NCBI GenBank assembly: GCA_029204225.1
Contig: CM055103.1
Coordinates: forward strand, 22,936,663-23,000,662
Direction: 5' to 3'
From: Diphasiastrum complanatum
Taxonomy: Eukaryota; Streptophyta; Lycopodiopsida; Lycopodiales; Lycopodiaceae
Length of the DNA: 64,000 bases
A program made the position numbers and the translations under genes. The notes under the pieces are model-generated. The model was not told where the DNA came from. It made no database searches and saw only the letters and a list, made by a program, of their open reading frames with translations. This document shows, one piece after another, positions 26,220 through 35,679 of the stretch (positions within the stretch are counted from its first letter, which is position 1; each line of letters opens with the position of its first letter).

Positions 26220-29200
26220 GCCACTTTATCTGATCATTCATTCCTCTCGTTCCACCTTGGCACATTTGTACACCACCATCCTCCACCATCTCACCCAAAC
26301 ATCGACCGGGCACCAATATCCACCTTCAACCATGCATCTTAAGGTTGACCCTATCTTGACTGCACTTATCCAAGCAACACAAGCTGAGTGGTTCTTGGTA
26401 TTCAAAAGTGGCATTGTTTTGGAAGGAATAAGCAGGCAGTAATTCAACCAGTTCAAAGGTCCAGAAGAGTATAACTACTTAGTAGCTTGTGTGTTATTTG
26501 TCCTGCTTTGGCAATGGAAAGACATCAGTTCTGAGTGAAATCTAAGATACTTAAGTTTTAATAGATGCAGGGCGTGATTTAACTAAGCTCATAACCTTCA
26601 TAATATTTTGAGCTACATGCTATTGCATGACAAATTTTAGAGCTGACCTGCAGTTTCAACTTCAGAAGGATATTGTCGACGGCCGAGTTTGTGTAAGATG
26701 CAAGGAGCACAGATGCTCCACGTGCACAAAGTGCTTGGACTGCATGCACAATGGTCGATGTCTTGCCTGTGCCCGGCATTCCAAGAATAAGAGCATAATC
26801 TCGTGCAGCTAGGATCTTCAATGTCAACATTCAAAGAGCAACTTCATCAATAAGGACACACAATGTATAAGAAGGCATTTTCAAAAAGATTGGCCTCTAC
26901 TACAAAGACATCAAATAGTAAACAGATCAAAAGAACTGGGGAAAAGCGTATATAGCCTCCCAGGTTCAAGAAAAAACTTTGTACTATCCTAAAGAATATC
27001 ACTGGCTGCCTAGGTTGTCACGTAAAAAAATACAAAACAAAGAAATAATTTCTCTGATCTTACCAACATCCTATTCAGATGACCAGCATGAAAAGGAGCC
27101 AGTTGATGCAAATTTGATCCTAATTACTGTTATGTAAGACCTACCACCTTTAGCACACAAAGGATTTCATGTCTGATATCCCAACATCAGCCTTGGTATG
27201 CTATGCAATATATGTATGCAACTGACACTCTCATCAAGAAGAGTTTTTCAACTTCTAAAAGTTTTATCCATTATTCATTGAGATTCGTAACTCGTGTACA
27301 TGGGCTCCTGAAATGTTCATACTCCTTAAGTTTGTTCAGCGTCATACTGAATTATCAATGTCTGTGATGAACAGTTTGCTATTCATTAATGTGGAACTTT
27401 CTGTTGTAGATAGCTTCTAACCTAGATGACTTTGTTATGCTTTAACATATCAACCCATCTATAAACGTACATCTCAAATCTCAAAGTTTCAATAGGTGGA
27501 AAGTAGCAATTTCCCCATATATTATAGTGCCCAGCCAGATCTTAATCTTTTCTGATGAAAAGTCTCCCAAGTTTCATCGGTCTCTTTAAAGACATTTTAT
27601 CTTTGAGGAACAATATGAAAGCACAACAACATTAATTGATATCTGGCTGGATTTACACATGCTTTAAGCTTTTTACAGAATTCCACTGAAATATTCAGCA
27701 AAAAACTTGAAACCCCTCTGAGGTTGGTAATTAAGAGCAGTACCCCGTCATAAAATAACACTTAAGTTCAAGGATTCTACCTTCTGGCAAAAGAAAAATG
27801 TAATCTTCAACATCTTTCTATGATGGTAAAAGTCCTTTGGCATAAAGGCGTACTAGCCAGAGCTGGGACAAGAAAATTCTCTACACAAATAGCAAATATG
27901 CGTCAGGGTTAATTTCAGATATTATCCTATAAAACCTCAGGAGATCCCACCTACTAAGGAAACAGATGTATCTTAAAACATACGCTTTGCTCTGATTCGT
28001 CAATAGAGTGATGAGGCTCACCTCTAATGGACAACTAAGAACTTAGAAACTAAATCCAGAAGGTATCTCCGAATCATGTACCTAGTAAAGGGCAGATCAA
28101 TTGTTGAAAATGCTACAACAGAACCCAAATCCACAAGACTTCTTCTTATGTTGACCCAACTGAATAGATATCATCAAAACTGATGTGATAGAAGGATGAG
28201 GCAGACAGTCCACTGAATTACATTTTCATCAAAAAATTGACCTCCTTGTACACATGGATCTCATTTGTTATACTGAAAGTTTTCTTCCACAAACAGAGAT
28301 GTAGAAAGATACTTTTATTTATATTTCAACAAAGTGCATAGAAACATAGAAACCTCCTAATATAGAACGGCTCAACAGGGAATAAAATTATAGGACAGCT
28401 CTTAGTCAGACTTAAAATTTCACTAAACTCAAATCAACCAACCTAAAAGTCACAGATCCGACAAATATTCAAGATAAGCATACAAAGAGTTTCTTATGAG
28501 TGGAAAAACCATTGTAGCATTCTCTTGGAGGTAGATCATCTGGCAGATCTACCAAAACCAAGAGGGAAAATCTTATTAAGGTACTTTGCAAGAAATTGTG
28601 AAGCAGCACCTTGAGTATGGCACGCCGCTGGTCATCATTTACACCTGGAAGTGATCTGGCATACATTATTGCAGGATCTTGACTAATCAGTCCACCGATG
28701 TCGAATTTTGGTTCCTAGGAACAGGCCAGAAAGAGATGAGCTTGACTTCAAGAATAGTTCTGATCGATGCTGAGCTCTAAGCAACTAAGCATTTGAAATC
28801 AGACATTTTACAATCATGCAATGATACAAACATAATATCTGATCACTGCTGAGCTCCGAGCAACTGAGCATTTGGAATCAGACATGTCACAATCATACAA
28901 TGACACAAAAATATTGTCAGATGAGGCTACAAGGTTAAAAAAGCATGCCTCAAGGTCAACAATAAGTCTACGCCGCTGCTCATCACCACTTTTTACAAAC
29001 AACTGCAGCAAGTTGTACCTGAAACCATGATCAAAACAAACCATCTCAGTAAGCTACAAATTACAATATATCAAAGATGCATAAAATCTTTGTGCTTTAG
29101 CCTTTACGTAAATAGCCCACCAAACAAGGACAAGGACATAGAGGAATTTTACTACTAGTAGGCTAGGGAACCTTGCTTGCACTATTGGGTGAACTAAATT

Positions 29201-32200
29201 TTTGAAAAGAGGCTTGCTCTTCAAAAACAGCAAGAAGATTTTAGAAAGGACCTGAACTTCGGCCTAAGCCATGATGACGTCAATCTTCAAAATTTTCAGC
29301 AAAATAGTCATATATGCAATGCTTACATCTCCAAATTACCATAATTTACACGAAAAACACGAAAAAAGTATCAAATTCAATACAAAAGCAGTAATGCAAA
29401 CATAGCCAATAGCTAATGCGCAAGGGCATGAACATGAACACATGCAGATTCCCAAGATTGATGACAGATGCCTGCAGATCTGTATAGATTTCCATGAGGA
29501 AATTCAACTTCAGGATCCAGAGGGTACCTCATCGTTGACCACGAGGATGTAATTTCATCCTTATCAATGCGCCAAATTTCTTGAAGAAGCCTGCCTCTCT
29601 CCAAATTTGCATTACTTTCTGGCAATCGCAGACGTCGTGAAAGGGAAATCTGGAAAAATCACGGAAAGCAAAAAAATAAGACAGCAAGCAGAAGAGAAGC
29701 AGCCACTAGCAAAAATGATACATTAAGCTTCCAAAAACGGCACTAGAAAGCTCGCAGGTTGTTACTTTTCCTATGAAACGCACAGCTAAAAGCTAAAATA
29801 GAGACAACTTGTTCATAAATCATAAAGCATACCAGTACAGAACTCAAGTTGATGCTCACTATATAACCACCAGCAACTGCAACATGGCCACTCTCAGTGC
29901 TCAACTGCTGCATAACAAGACATGAAGATTGACTGCTACATTAAATGAGTAGTCTGAATAACTTGTTTGAGGGTGAATTTTACTCGATATTTATATTTTA
30001 CAGCTAAATAACAACACTTAGGATCTCAGTTTAAAGTTGAGATGGAAACTAAGCAACTTTCAGCTCGCACCTATAAGATTATTCTACTCAATGAGAATCA
30101 GAAACATTTACAGAGAATTCACCCGCATAGTTACCAGCAAATGTTCGAAACTTTGAAAATGTTTGAGTTTCAAATACACTTCAAACATTTGTTGATTTTT
30201 TGAAAGGCTTTCGGTTTTTAATTATGGACATAATCGTTTAGGAGGTACGAGACTAAATTTATAAAAAAACTTGATGAATGAACCCCGTCAACCGACTTTG
30301 GGACCCTATAACTTAAGTTTAGGACTATTTGGCCTCTATTTAGAGCCAAGGGGCCAAAAAACGCAGCGCTTAACCATCATAGTATGGTCCTCTAAATTCT
30401 AATAAGTGAAGTCAGGAGTTCAACTCCAGTCCATCGCCGAATGAGAACATACAAGAGGTTAAAGAAGACTATCATAGTATGTCAGGAGCTTTGATGTGTC
30501 CTGCCATACTTTGTTTATGCTCCAACTTGGTCCCTCCAAGATTTGAACTACATGTTCAAAATTCAAATTGGGTAGTTGCTGCTTCATGTTTGTTGGGTGC
30601 AGACTCGACAACACTAGAACTATTTATGTAGCTCGTTCGGGTCAACCTAATTAGATAAGAGCTAAGGAGATTTTTCAGGGTCTGATTACAAATAAACAAC
30701 TCATTGCCAGCCCAAAAGCTAACAGATACTCTAAATCAGCCTTGCTAAGAATTTATCATAGCGGAAGAAAGCAATTTTTTCAAGTGGATTTTACCCTTAT
30801 GCTAAAGGTGAGAGCAGTTCAACAATAAAAAATGTCTTTACTTTCAATTGAGCAACATTTCGTAGTATTTTGCTTTTGAACTGTGATAGCTTGTGGGAAT
30901 ACAGGAGGAATGCCACTGCTGCATCTGGTTCCTTTTTGTGCTTTTGGCTTCAGACTAATCATTTTGTGCAGTTTGCCAATATTCCAGGCTAGGGCATATA
31001 TGGCTACATTGATACAAACAAACTGAATGTGTCAGTGCAAACGCCATCGTCTTATTGCTAACTATTTACAGTCTCTCATTAATAAGCCGTGCAAGCTTGA
31101 TGGTGTTTAAGAGTCGACAGATTATTCCTAAGGATTTGTGGAAGTGTGACACTCATCGCTCACCATAGGCACTTATCTTCATAAATTTATCTTCATAATT
31201 GTGAATGGATAGCAAGCTGCCAGACAGTAAAGCAGGAGGAAATTTTACTTAGCTCACCAAAAACAGAGCAAATATAGTGTATATAGTAAAAGGGCCACAA
31301 TGCTTTGCAATTTTTTCTAAACACAATTGCAACCTCTACAATAGCGTCCTTGCATAGCTTTGATTTCCCCCTTTGCCAATCACCAGCATGTCTTTATTTT
31401 CACATTTTTGTTATGGCTTTCCACAAGTAAATGAATCGCGCATTTTAGACAATGCTTCAAATATATCATACTTTTCTTTGACAAGCACACTTGGTGAATC
31501 CTACCACAAAGTCTCCACAAGAGAATGAGCGATCTTGCAGACTGCCTGAAAGTCTTATTGCTGATGCACCATCCCCCACTTTTGGGGCTGCAGCATTTAG
31601 CTGAGGCTCTGGCAAGACCCTCCGAAAACAGTAAACAAAACGATCATTTGAGCTTTCTTCATCTCCTGAATAGCCAGTTGAAAAGTCAAGCATCATGGAT
31701 GACAGACATCGCCCTTGTTCTTCCCTAGAGGAGCTAGGTGTCCTCCAAATCTCACTCTGAGATGCCTGTATCAAGAAATGCCACCAGGTTGAGAAATTGC
31801 ATTTAGCTTCAGTTGCCTATAATGCCTTTGGATGAGCAATCGTTAGTCACAATAAATCTCTGACAATTTTGAACTTGCAGTCATGAAATGATCAGATTGT
31901 ACAAAGTCATGACACCTAAGCTCACACCATATTAATCTGATAGGACCAAAGATAGATTCAGCATATCCACATATTCCCAAAATAACAGTTCACTCATTTG
32001 AAATTAAAGTAAAAGCATATCCAGTCAAACATATACAAGGTACCACTAACGCTTCTGATTCAAGTATACCAAATGAAGTTGAAGATGCACAATACAATTT
32101 ATCAAATAACATAAGACACCTCTAGGGTAACTTACATAAATACCACGAGCTTCAAGATCGATTAAATGATCCCAATGCTGCAAAAACTCGTAGTGATTCT

Positions 32201-35200
32201 TATTTAAGTGACTGATCTGAGCATCAAAAAGCTCTCCAAGTCCACTACTTTCAGATGTACCACCTTGTCCCTGCATTATCCGACCTCTATCAGAAAGCTA
32301 TCTATAGTGCATACAGCATTGTTACTTTTGATAGCAAAAACGTCTGTCAGACATGAGCATCAAGTTTAGGAGCATACAGGCTTGTGCCTTTTAGCCATCT
32401 TCATAAAAGATGAACTGGGATAAAAACCGGCACAAAATTCAGAGGCATTTTGGAAAGTCATGAACAAACTATGTTTCAAAACGTAATTTGCACAGTCTAA
32501 TTCCTGGAATTTCCCATCTAATGTGACAAATATCATGAGCAATGCACAATCTCAAACTGATTACTCAAAAAATATTCCATTTTTTTGAAAACCACCTTCT
32601 GGAACTTGTCATCTATTGACTGAGCCCAAGCAATGAACAAGTGAGGCCAAAAGCATACAAAAAAGGGTCCCAACTTCTATTTTCTAGAAACCGTTAGCCC
32701 TCTAAAGCAAGTTCCCCAATTCTGGAGTGCCCAAGAACCTTTCTGAAGCAGTAATTGGAAGGGAGTTCAAGAAGAATTATTTAGTCTCCCAGTGTACAAA
32801 TAGAGAGTTGGGGGCCTTAAGTTGGAACTTCAGGCAGTGTTCTGCATACTGAACGCTTAGATAGCTCAGTTTAGAACTAGTGAGGAAAAACTGTTTCATG
32901 CAGCATATGTAGTTATTTGATGGCAGTGCATATTCACCGTGTGACTCTGTTTATAAGCACTACTATACCGTGTACTAAAAGAGTACCAATTGAAATTGAT
33001 CACAGAAGGATCTATTGAATGACACAATAGCCTGTTTTAAGGCTAGAAAAAAGATCATCACAAAATAATACCTTGTGGTACACACTGCAAATATCTAGCA
33101 AACGGCATCCTTGGCAAGTGTGAAGATTCTGCAAGATTCACATGAAAATTTCAAATAAGCTGCTCTATGCTAGAGGCTTTAGTGGCTTGAACGCAAAGCT
33201 TTAGTGGCAAGACAAATCTCTTTAGTAAAGACAACCTGTAACATTGAAGGCAAAATCTGACTTGATGAAGCAGCAAGTATACTGCTTGCATGTTCATTGC
33301 GACGGATGAGCAGGCCAGTAAGGTCTCCATGCTGAGCGCCAATTCCCTGAGAGATTACAGCAGCAGTTTTAGTAAATTTTTCTCTCTTTCTTTCTGTTTA
33401 TAAGGTTGACCAAAATGGAGATCTGTAAGAGATTGAGCATAAACAACAACACACAAAAGACCAATAAGATTAATTGAACTTAGGAAGAATTCTACCTGAG
33501 TTTGATTTGTATGGAGATAAAACAGAAGGCCTGCCTTGACCTCCTCAGCATATCTAAACATTGTCAAATTACATGATTCAACACCCATGAATGATCCAAG
33601 ACCCAGACACAAAAAATCAAGCTCATGGACTATTAAATCCATAACTCAAGTTCATGAATGTGCTACGTTGAATCAGGGGAACCAGACAATCCTTGCATGC
33701 TAATATTAAGTCGATTTCGATTTACACAGCCGATAAATCTCTATATGCAAATCAATCCAGTGGCATATATTTTTCAAAACTAACATCTGAATAAAAGGAA
33801 ACAACACTAACAATTTCCTTAACAAGCGCCATGCAGATTAATGCCTCTTAAAACACTGATGCTCATGAAGCCTATAGAATAGTTTTCCAGTTTAACTCAA
33901 TACAGCGAGAAGGCTTTGATGAAAATCTGACTGAAAACCTCTTAGCATTAAAGTACTCGCACCTGTCAGACATAAGTAGGGTGTACAGCATAACTTGAGC
34001 TCGGTGTTCCATTGCAGCCTATGAGACAAACCAAGACAACTAGATTAACTCTTTCAGGCAGCATTGTCATGAACGCTAGATCCACAACAATAGAAACCTT
34101 GTTGAGAAGATATTGCTGAAAGGAAACCATGAAGTCATGAACTTCAGATCAGATAAAGAAAGGCAATCTAAGTTTAGGTCTCACAATTGACTGAAACTAC
34201 TCAAAAAAATCAAGTTCCAAGAGGGCTAAAATAAAATACCTTTCCAGAAGTTGCTTTACCAGTTTTGAGTTCAAATGGCATCACTAAATCTTTTTCCAAC
34301 AAAGTATGATCCTTGGCTTTGATTTTCAAAGACGCATCTATCATTCCCTTCATTCCAAACTTTGGAGACCAGATCATCTCCTCAATATCCAAAACCTGAA
34401 AGTAATCACCATGAAAAATATAGATGTCTCTCCAAGCGTATTTAAATTCGATGGTCTCTAGAAGCTATGAATGACAATTATTTCTGTTGTAAATTTGAAC
34501 TACGAAGTTCATCTTGGTTGTATGATGCGTTGAAATTTAGCGATGCTACTCCAAGGAGCTATAGTCCTTATCATAAGCTCTTCTACAAATATATTAAAAA
34601 ACAAAAAAAATCTATTGCTTTCTCAATTCAACTTCAATACACAAAATTTGATGCAAGTAAAAAACCTGGGTTACTGAAAGCTGTTGCTGTCCATCTGCCC
34701 GGCCAAAATCAACCTGGGACTGAATTGACGGCTGCTGGACAAACCATACACAAACTGACTAACAGAAGGGCCTATTTGGTTGAAAAGTAAACTTCTCAGA
34801 AAACTGAACTCTGAAAACTCTAAAAAATACTAAAGAATATTCCAAACCAGCACCTGTAAATATTTTTGAGAAACCGAAATATGAGACACCCACTTCAAAA
34901 AATTGATTAAACAAGCTTGGAGACGCCCATAAAACTAAAAGTGACAATGATCAGTGTGTATACCAATGGGTTGTGAAATCGATGCAGCCAATCTAAAATT
35001 GTCGGAATAGCTTCTACAAGTTTCTTATAAGCATCTCTTTCATCTCCTGCACCCGTGAACCTGATTAGGTACATCTTATACTTGATAAGTAAACAAGATG
35101 TCACTGCATAAAATGAATAATCTTGCACCCACAGCTTCAAGCTAAAGAATATAGTTCAATAAACTTGCAATGATTTCCTACAGTGGTGCACTTTTGAATA

Positions 35201-35508
35201 GTTAAGCCAAATACTGTCTTGCAATCTTTCAAAAATAAGTCAAATCATATCAAAGAATCAGCACAACATGCTTAATTTAAAAGGGATGTGCAGGCAATAC
35301 CTTATCATAAAGGCAATTCAAATCTAAATGGGAATTTGACGCATTTCAAATCCAATTAGCCCAACCATGCTACTAATTTTATTACAGCAAAATATTTTAA
35401 AAAATCTGCACCTGCTATAGCATAGAGACTATCAATGTGACGTTGAACAATAACCACAGCTTCATGCTCCAGCAATTCTTTGTTAGGTTCTTCCATGCGT
35501 AAACCCAC
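3489..35508 (-). CDS. DNA2: DNA replication ATP-dependent helicase/nuclease DNA2 (JHS1), C-terminal 904 codons in 25 exons
   Basis: DNA2 cuts and unwinds flaps in Okazaki-fragment maturation and resects DNA ends in the nucleus. Exons in coding order: 35412-35508, 34964-35046, 34666-34734, 34240-34395, 33963-34018, 33496-33553, 33236-33346, 33072-33128, 32136-32270, 31505-31765, 29833-29907, 29528-29649, 28949-29018, 28610-28714, 26648-26815, 12886-12961, 12602-12753, 11958-12035, 11592-11684, 11296-11436, 11130-11169, 10928-11001, 3953-4099, 3752-3868, 3489-3662. Phases agree at every junction (2715 nt, stop TGA at 3489-3491). All introns are GT-AG except one GC-AG. Order of domains: RecB-like nuclease, Fe-S cysteines, SF1B helicase. 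Plant relatives have roughly 1300 residues, so about 400 N-terminal residues, including the first Fe-S cysteine and the nuclease LLHQ motif, are not seen. No stop or frameshift was found in the exons. The boundaries were read by eye. Confidence 0.94.
4300..6830. other. Intron of DNA2, upstream part: no gene seen
   Basis: Part of the 6.8-kb intron between exons 22 and 23. Around 5390-6080 the plus strand is C+T-rich and gives several overlapping open frames of 60-120 codons rich in Ser, Leu and Phe, which look compositional. They may be worn sequence of the gypsy element that becomes recognisable at 6836, but I see no gag or pol motif in them. Confidence 0.45.
6836..8346 (+). pseudogene. Degraded Ty3/gypsy chromovirus: RNase H, integrase and chromodomain remnants
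   Basis: At about 6840-7000 the plus strand reads [13 protein letters not shown], then [13 protein letters not shown] and QFHWMQFL, the gypsy RNase H end. Near 7270-7500 come [17 protein letters not shown], then NKFSFQT and [20 protein letters not shown], the zinc and catalytic regions of integrase. At 7650-7700 [14 protein letters not shown] matches the integrase C-terminal GPY/F module, and at about 7875-7960 [16 protein letters not shown] is a chromodomain-like end. Stops and frameshifts are everywhere. The polypurine tract at 8326-8336 is followed by a TG start at 8337, the 3' LTR, which is broken by another element at 8347. Confidence 0.82.
7513..7616 (+). repeat. Triplicated 30-bp-class minisatellite in the integrase remnant
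   Basis: Three tandem imperfect copies encoding [17 protein letters not shown] and DQFSKQAHF, each followed by a Val-rich or Ala-Lys step. The segment occurs once in normal integrases (VVDQFSKxAHF), so this is slippage expansion in the dead copy. Confidence 0.8.
8347..10018. mobile_element. Non-autonomous hAT-like element carrying a captured ORF
   Basis: The element begins CATAG and ends CTATG, and is flanked by TTATGGAC (8339-8346) and TTACGGAC (10019-10026), an 8-bp target duplication with one mismatch, the size typical of hAT. The flanks rejoin into the gypsy LTR that starts at 8337. Both sides are packed with self-complementary words built from GGAAC/GTTCC, such as taggaacggttcc, much as the large hAT elements at 47-58 kb carry GGTACC arrays behind the same CATAG end. 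The middle (about 8890-9590) is different, non-repetitive DNA with an open frame. No transposase is present. Confidence 0.8.
8906..9247 (+). pseudogene. Captured open reading frame inside the hAT-like element
   Basis: A 113-codon frame with no ATG at its start reads through [20 protein letters not shown], then [18 protein letters not shown], then [20 protein letters not shown], and ends after a long alanine-rich helix ([20 protein letters not shown], then [12 protein letters not shown]). The composition looks like real protein and unlike the surrounding repeats, and it stops cleanly at TGA. I do not recognise the family. The likeliest source is a host exon plus flanking sequence picked up by the transposon, the Pack-TYPE pattern. 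It could instead be a relic ORF of the element itself. Confidence 0.5.
10027..10927. other. Continuation of the gypsy LTR and DNA2 intron, no gene seen
   Basis: Sequence immediately right of the target duplication continues the LTR that began at 8337; its end was not located. The open frame at 10284-10475 shows no family motif. Confidence 0.4.
10928..12961 (-). CDS. DNA2: DNA2 exons 16-22: helicase motifs II, III and IV
   Basis: Exon 16 (12886-12961) reads [20 protein letters not shown]. Exon 17 (12602-12753) carries [14 protein letters not shown] and [15 protein letters not shown], the DEAG Walker B motif. Exon 18 (11958-12035) has [16 protein letters not shown], motif III. Exons 19-20 carry [20 protein letters not shown] and [19 protein letters not shown], motif IV. 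Exons 21 and 22 give CVIFLNT, then D-C-I-P-A-H-E, with the Asp codon split across the junction. This compact cluster lies between two very large introns. Confidence 0.94.
13165..13590 (-). pseudogene. Ty1/copia fragment: reverse transcriptase end and RNase H
   Basis: Read on the minus strand from about 13590: [35 protein letters not shown], then after two stops [42 protein letters not shown] and [12 protein letters not shown]. These are the successive conserved blocks of copia RNase H. The two stops fall in the segment that should read SWNSRKQ. The fragment is cut off at both ends, with no LTR recognised, and lies inside the 13.7-kb DNA2 intron. Confidence 0.85.
13640..14125. other. Intron sequence, no gene supported
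   Basis: An 80-codon minus-strand frame (13780-14022) and its overlap show no recognisable motif. It could be part of the copia element's leader or LTR, but I have no second copy to compare. Confidence 0.35.
14130..14600. repeat. Diverged tandem repeat, unit of about 110-130 bp
   Basis: At least four imperfect units share a core of the form ttgcttgttgtcca, gcgatggactgtaggg and gccattt, seen near 14150, 14270, 14390 and 14490. Units differ by many substitutions, so this is an old array. It is non-coding and intronic. Confidence 0.6.
14610..17500. other. Intronic AT-rich stretch, no gene recognised
   Basis: No coding motif, LTR or terminal repeat was recognised. A short tandem duplication lies at 16094-16196. 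Sequence from about 17230 may belong to the leader of the gypsy element whose gag appears at 17950. Confidence 0.4.
16094..16196. repeat. Tandem duplication, about 51-bp unit
   Basis: Two adjacent copies of a unit containing tatgtgtatcataaagctta and then ttgtttgaaatcttata. Local duplication only. Confidence 0.85.
17950..18742 (+). pseudogene. LTR-retrotransposon gag end with several CCHC zinc knuckles
   Basis: After a coiled segment reading [20 protein letters not shown], a stop and a short linker, the frame at 18122-18742 shows [14 protein letters not shown] (C-x2-C-x4-H-x4-C), [13 protein letters not shown] and [13 protein letters not shown] (both C-x2-C-x3-H-x4-C), plus a partial one, [10 protein letters not shown], at the start. 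Knuckles like these bind genomic RNA in gag nucleocapsids. Three or more in one gag is more than the usual one or two. The downstream pol pieces at 19.6-20.5 kb are gypsy-like and probably belong to the same element. Confidence 0.72.
19213..20551 (+). pseudogene. Ty3/gypsy pol fragments: RT N-terminal half joined to integrase end
   Basis: Pieces in order: [39 protein letters not shown] and [17 protein letters not shown], the pre-RT block; [20 protein letters not shown] and [16 protein letters not shown] blocks with one catalytic Asp; then, after an abrupt jump near 20160, [20 protein letters not shown], the end of the integrase core; and [20 protein letters not shown], the integrase C-terminus. 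The second half of RT, RNase H and most of integrase are deleted. Stops and frameshifts are frequent. The pre-RT block with WNYSDLKGI resembles non-chromovirus Tat/Athila-type elements, but assignment needs a tree. Confidence 0.8.
20575..20720. repeat. Cluster of AGATC words
   Basis: Ten or so copies of agatc or agatcc in 150 bases just downstream of the gypsy integrase end, probably within its 3' untranslated region or LTR. No strict period. Confidence 0.5.
21436..21444 (+). promoter_or_regulatory. TATA-like box, possible LTR promoter
   Basis: CTATATAAG in a region following the gypsy remnant and preceding an open frame at 21517. The context, with repeated gaaccttcgcag motifs just upstream at 21285-21335, suggests the U3 part of an LTR. 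A second LTR copy was not found. Confidence 0.35.
21517..22300 (+). pseudogene. Unidentified open frames downstream of a TATA-like box
   Basis: A frame at 21517-22041 contains an ATG at about 21727 followed by [20 protein letters not shown] and [18 protein letters not shown]. It is continued in another frame by [20 protein letters not shown] and [17 protein letters not shown] to 22300. The join needs a frameshift. I do not recognise a family. The position between retroelement remnants makes an LTR-retrotransposon ORF plausible, and a captured gene is possible. Confidence 0.35.
22640..22770. repeat. Degenerate short tandem repeat
   Basis: Repeated 15-20-bp units of the type aaaccctattaaaccata. 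It resembles plant telomere repeat by composition only and is too irregular to be an interstitial telomere. Confidence 0.6.
22780..25160. other. Intronic stretch, no gene supported
   Basis: Several open frames of 65-100 codons on both strands show no motif. A possible minus-strand primer-binding site at 24301-24313 hints at another worn LTR element reading leftward. Confidence 0.35.
24301..24313 (-). promoter_or_regulatory. Possible primer-binding site of a worn LTR element
   Basis: The minus strand reads TGGTATCAGGGCA, one base off the initiator Met tRNA complement. No paired LTR was identified, so this may be chance. Confidence 0.3.
25215..25880 (+). CDS. LINE ORF1-like protein: coiled coil plus RRM-like domain
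   Basis: 221 codons. The first 130 residues have heptad-type Leu/Val spacing with an acidic stretch ([18 protein letters not shown]), as in L1 ORF1 trimers. From about residue 130, [20 protein letters not shown], then [39 protein letters not shown] and [20 protein letters not shown] match the RNA-binding ORF1 layout (VRVRG, AWVGK, LKGS, DDDxTP). It ends at a TAA after KNRRC, but the same frame continues as [19 protein letters not shown], the usual family ending, so the stop is probably a late mutation. ORF1 protein binds LINE RNA in the cytoplasm. Confidence 0.75.
   Translation: MSLSLSADFLSDFPRFIESLQETNVSLLALIKQQPFQISTLENTVLTLQGKVGILEVDVTYVKNELESDEEEEEVGNVDSEDMAKQLQERVHSLEQQFQQSKSSWADMLKGSKQVISESIQEHQKRDLKALNVRVRGAFFAGKDLVVEANAFIHSTFGFKEDVISAAWVGKLQSTTVFLHFKDALLRHKVLRKRGCLKGSTIFMDDDWTPIQWIERKNRRC
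26160..26216. repeat. (CT)n microsatellite, 3' tail of the LINE-like element
   Basis: About 57 bases of perfect CT repeat, 10 bases after the AATAAA signal. Confidence 0.95.
26648..28714 (-). CDS. DNA2: DNA2 exons 14-15: helicase motifs Q, I and Ia
   Basis: Exon 14 (28610-28714) reads [15 protein letters not shown] and [14 protein letters not shown], the adenine-sensing entry to the helicase core. Exon 15 (26648-26815) starts [20 protein letters not shown], the Walker A motif, and continues to [20 protein letters not shown], motif Ia. The intron between them is 1.8 kb with no recognised insert. The intron that follows exon 15 is 13.7 kb and full of retroelement remnants. Confidence 0.95.
28947..28948 (-). 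other. Non-canonical GC splice donor of DNA2
   Basis: After the codons for VDLE (ending at 28949) the genome reads GCATGC rather than GT. The next exon begins EPKFDIGG at 28714, giving DLE-EPKFD, which aligns with no gap to DLEAPRFD in other plant DNA2 proteins. No in-frame GT nearby gives the same fit, so a GC-AG intron is the best reading. Confidence 0.75.
28949..32270 (-). CDS. DNA2: DNA2 exons 9-13: linker between nuclease and helicase
   Basis: Exon 9 (32136-32270) gives [20 protein letters not shown] and [14 protein letters not shown], typical of plant DNA2. Exon 10 (31505-31765) begins [16 protein letters not shown] and ends CGDFV, joining exon 11 [19 protein letters not shown]. Exon 12 ends [20 protein letters not shown] with a split Arg codon completed in exon 13, which reads [20 protein letters not shown] then DLE. 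This part of the family has an OB-like beta-barrel role; that is family knowledge, not visible here. Exon 13 uses the GC donor. Confidence 0.92.
29908..31504. other. DNA2 intron, no insert recognised
   Basis: Intron between exons 10 and 11, AT-rich and without coding motifs or terminal repeats that I can see. Confidence 0.6.
33072..35508 (-). CDS. DNA2: DNA2 exons 1-8 of those visible: nuclease domain and Fe-S cysteines
   Basis: The first exon seen begins [14 protein letters not shown] and follows where relatives have the LLHQ histidine motif. Exon 4 (34240-34395) carries [20 protein letters not shown], with the catalytic Asp in GMKGMID, and PFELKTGK, the E-x-K motif of the RecB-type nuclease. 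Exons 5-6 give [17 protein letters not shown] and the [11 protein letters not shown] segment. Exon 8 (33072-33128) encodes [11 protein letters not shown], a C-x2-C-x5-C set matching three of the four Fe-S ligands in DNA2. For exon 2 the acceptor at 35047 keeps frame with exon 1; an AG 14 bases upstream would not. Confidence 0.93.
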
Positions 35509-35679
35509 CTACAACCCAAACCAAATTCAAGCACAGCTTGCATTTATGTTTCTAATAATAATGGTGACAGAACATTCAACAAAACATAGCTTCTCCTAGT
35601 CTGTGTGAAAAGCAACTGAAACCATCTACCCAGACACACAACACTGAAGAGAACAAAACAACAGACCACCATGGTGTTT

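Noticed and set aside
26050-26342. Long open frames of Ser-Leu or Arg-Glu repeats over the CT tracts, here and at 39387-39815 and 37513-37811
   Set aside because: They are pure microsatellite translation; GA/CT repeats are open in several frames on both strands.
34467-34790. 107-codon plus-strand frame as a gene
   Set aside because: It overlaps a DNA2 exon on the other strand (34666-34734) whose splice sites and protein match are exact; the plus frame has no motif.
35047-35061. AG at 35061-35062 as the acceptor of DNA2 exon 2
   Set aside because: It would break the frame with exon 1; the AG at 35047-35048 keeps phase and fits the family length.
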